DNA of 64,000 bases from JBAIYU01 sp036763085. GTDB taxonomy: Bacteria > Bacillota > Negativicutes > DSM-1736 > Dendrosporobacteraceae. Shown here piece after piece: positions 63,292 through 64,000 of this stretch; the stretch's first letter is position 1; each line of letters begins with the position of its first letter. The translations under genes and the position numbers were made by a program. The stretch is taken from NCBI RefSeq assembly GCF_036763085.1, contig NZ_JBAIYU010000030.1:62001-126000 (forward strand), read 5' to 3'. Below the pieces are notes generated by a model. That model saw only the letters and a program-made list of their open reading frames with translations, searched no databases and was not told where the DNA came from.

Positions 63292-64000
63292 GCTTATCCT
63301 GACCTCCATCTTTACCGTTCTTTACTTGCTCCAGCCAGGACTTTCCTTTAGCTACATGGCTAGCTGACCAATCTACAGGATAGTTCAAATAATTACTGAC
63401 GCTATTTTCTAACTTACTGTTGGCCTTCATAGCTTCGTCATCCCACATTATCTTGTGATAAAAAAAGTATTTAGCAGAGACATGAAACATGCGACTGAAA
63501 GGGAGATAGATAATAAATAGGCAGAAAGTAAATAGTTGTACAGCCAGCAATGGATGAGGCACTATAGAAGGATTAAGCGTGATAAGCGATATTGCATGAT
63601 GTCTGATAAGTTCGAATGTGGGATCAACAAACCACCATGCTAAAGTTGCAGAACCAAACAGCGAAATCATAAGATATAGATTGACATAGGTAACGAAGTC
63701 AGACATCGAACGCAAGTGATTGTCACTATATCGTAACCCAAGAAGAATAAAGCTTCCTAAAAATCCGAGACTAAATCCGATTGGCCCGGTAAATAAAGTA
63801 GCGTAATAAACCAGTGAAGGTAAGAGATTATCGGTTTGTGCAGTTACCTTTAACCCGTATAACTCTAATAGTGCCCCTACAACTAAAAATGCCAGCCACA
63901 GACCGGAAATATACAAACCAATATGAAGCGGGAAAGATCCTAGCCATAGCTTAAGGTTATGAACAAAAGCCTTTTTGATAAGAATCATCTCGCCCATCAT
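63284..64000 (-). CDS. NarI/DsrM-like b-type cytochrome, probably N-terminally cut by the window edge
   Basis: At least 238 residues with five hydrophobic helices. Histidines placed as haem ligands lie in the first helix (SFPLHIGLY) and later (SDNHLRSM, RHHAISL, FHVSAKYFFYH). It resembles the nitrate reductase gamma/DsrM family. The frame begins with ATG at the very edge; relatives often have extra N-terminal helices, so the true start may be outside. It should pass quinol electrons to or from the Fe-S partner. Confidence 0.75.
   Translation of the reverse strand: MMGEMILIKKAFVHNLKLWLGSFPLHIGLYISGLWLAFLVVGALLELYGLKVTAQTDNLLPSLVYYATLFTGPIGFSLGFLGSFILLGLRYSDNHLRSMSDFVTYVNLYLMISLFGSATLAWWFVDPTFELIRHHAISLITLNPSIVPHPLLAVQLFTFCLFIIYLPFSRMFHVSAKYFFYHKIMWDDEAMKANSKLENSVSNYLNYPVDWSASHVAKGKSWLEQVKNGKDGGQDKHG

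Overview
The window looks like chromosomal DNA from an anaerobic, low-GC, diderm Firmicute of the Negativicutes, probably Sporomusaceae (Pelosinus/Sporomusa-like). This is inferred from gene content only. T-box leaders, strong GGAGG ribosome binding sites and compact hairpin terminators point to Firmicutes. An outer-membrane beta-barrel protein and an AsmA/TamB-like protein point to a second membrane. No rRNA, tRNA, insertion sequence, prophage or CRISPR array was recognised.

Layout. 1-2200 (minus): a DUF4116-like repeat protein, a MoxR-type AAA+ ATPase and the start of a probable VWA-like partner. 2416-7318: purB, a zinc-ribbon protein, an FMN alpha-hydroxy-acid oxidoreductase, a CDF metal exporter and a small protein. 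7581-13831: amino-sugar catabolism, with a BadF-type kinase divergent from murP-mupG-murQ-EIIA-nagA, which should import and split MurNAc-GlcNAc. 14051-19288: small unknown proteins, an HpcH/HpaI aldolase and a Leu T-box controlling a 2-isopropylmalate synthase fused to an AraC-type DNA-binding domain. 19477-22884: an AsmA-like protein, a secreted propeller-like protein and a small Cys protein behind a Fur-like operator. 23001-26271: a Trp T-box and a complete four-gene ECF transporter. 28067-38406: a six-gene envelope polysaccharide operon (beta-barrel, nucleotide-sugar dehydrogenase, triple NodB protein, PilZ-GT2 synthase, membrane NodB-like protein, GH18-like lipoprotein). 38573-41229: secreted unknowns and an FUSC/ArAE exporter. 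41390-46517: a guanine riboswitch and a BMP-type nucleoside ABC importer. 46713-52916: small transporters, a PLP decarboxylase-like enzyme, an unusual cytosolic chemoreceptor-like protein, dapA and a dapB-like gene. 53235-57311: citrate synthase, aconitase and isocitrate dehydrogenase, the oxidative route to 2-oxoglutarate. 57573-59833: a YcaO protein with a Cys-cluster tail, convergent with a 116-residue Cys-repeat peptide. 60076-64000: a TSUP permease, a 33-residue membrane peptide, a frameshifted secreted protein and a DsrK/HdrD-like Fe-S protein with a NarI/DsrM-like cytochrome running off the end.

The most interesting points are the YcaO/Cys-repeat pair, the LeuA-AraC fusion, the PilZ-controlled polysaccharide operon and the Trp-specific T-box on an ECF transporter. 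Start codons were often moved inward from the longest frame to match a ribosome binding site; the reason is given in each entry.
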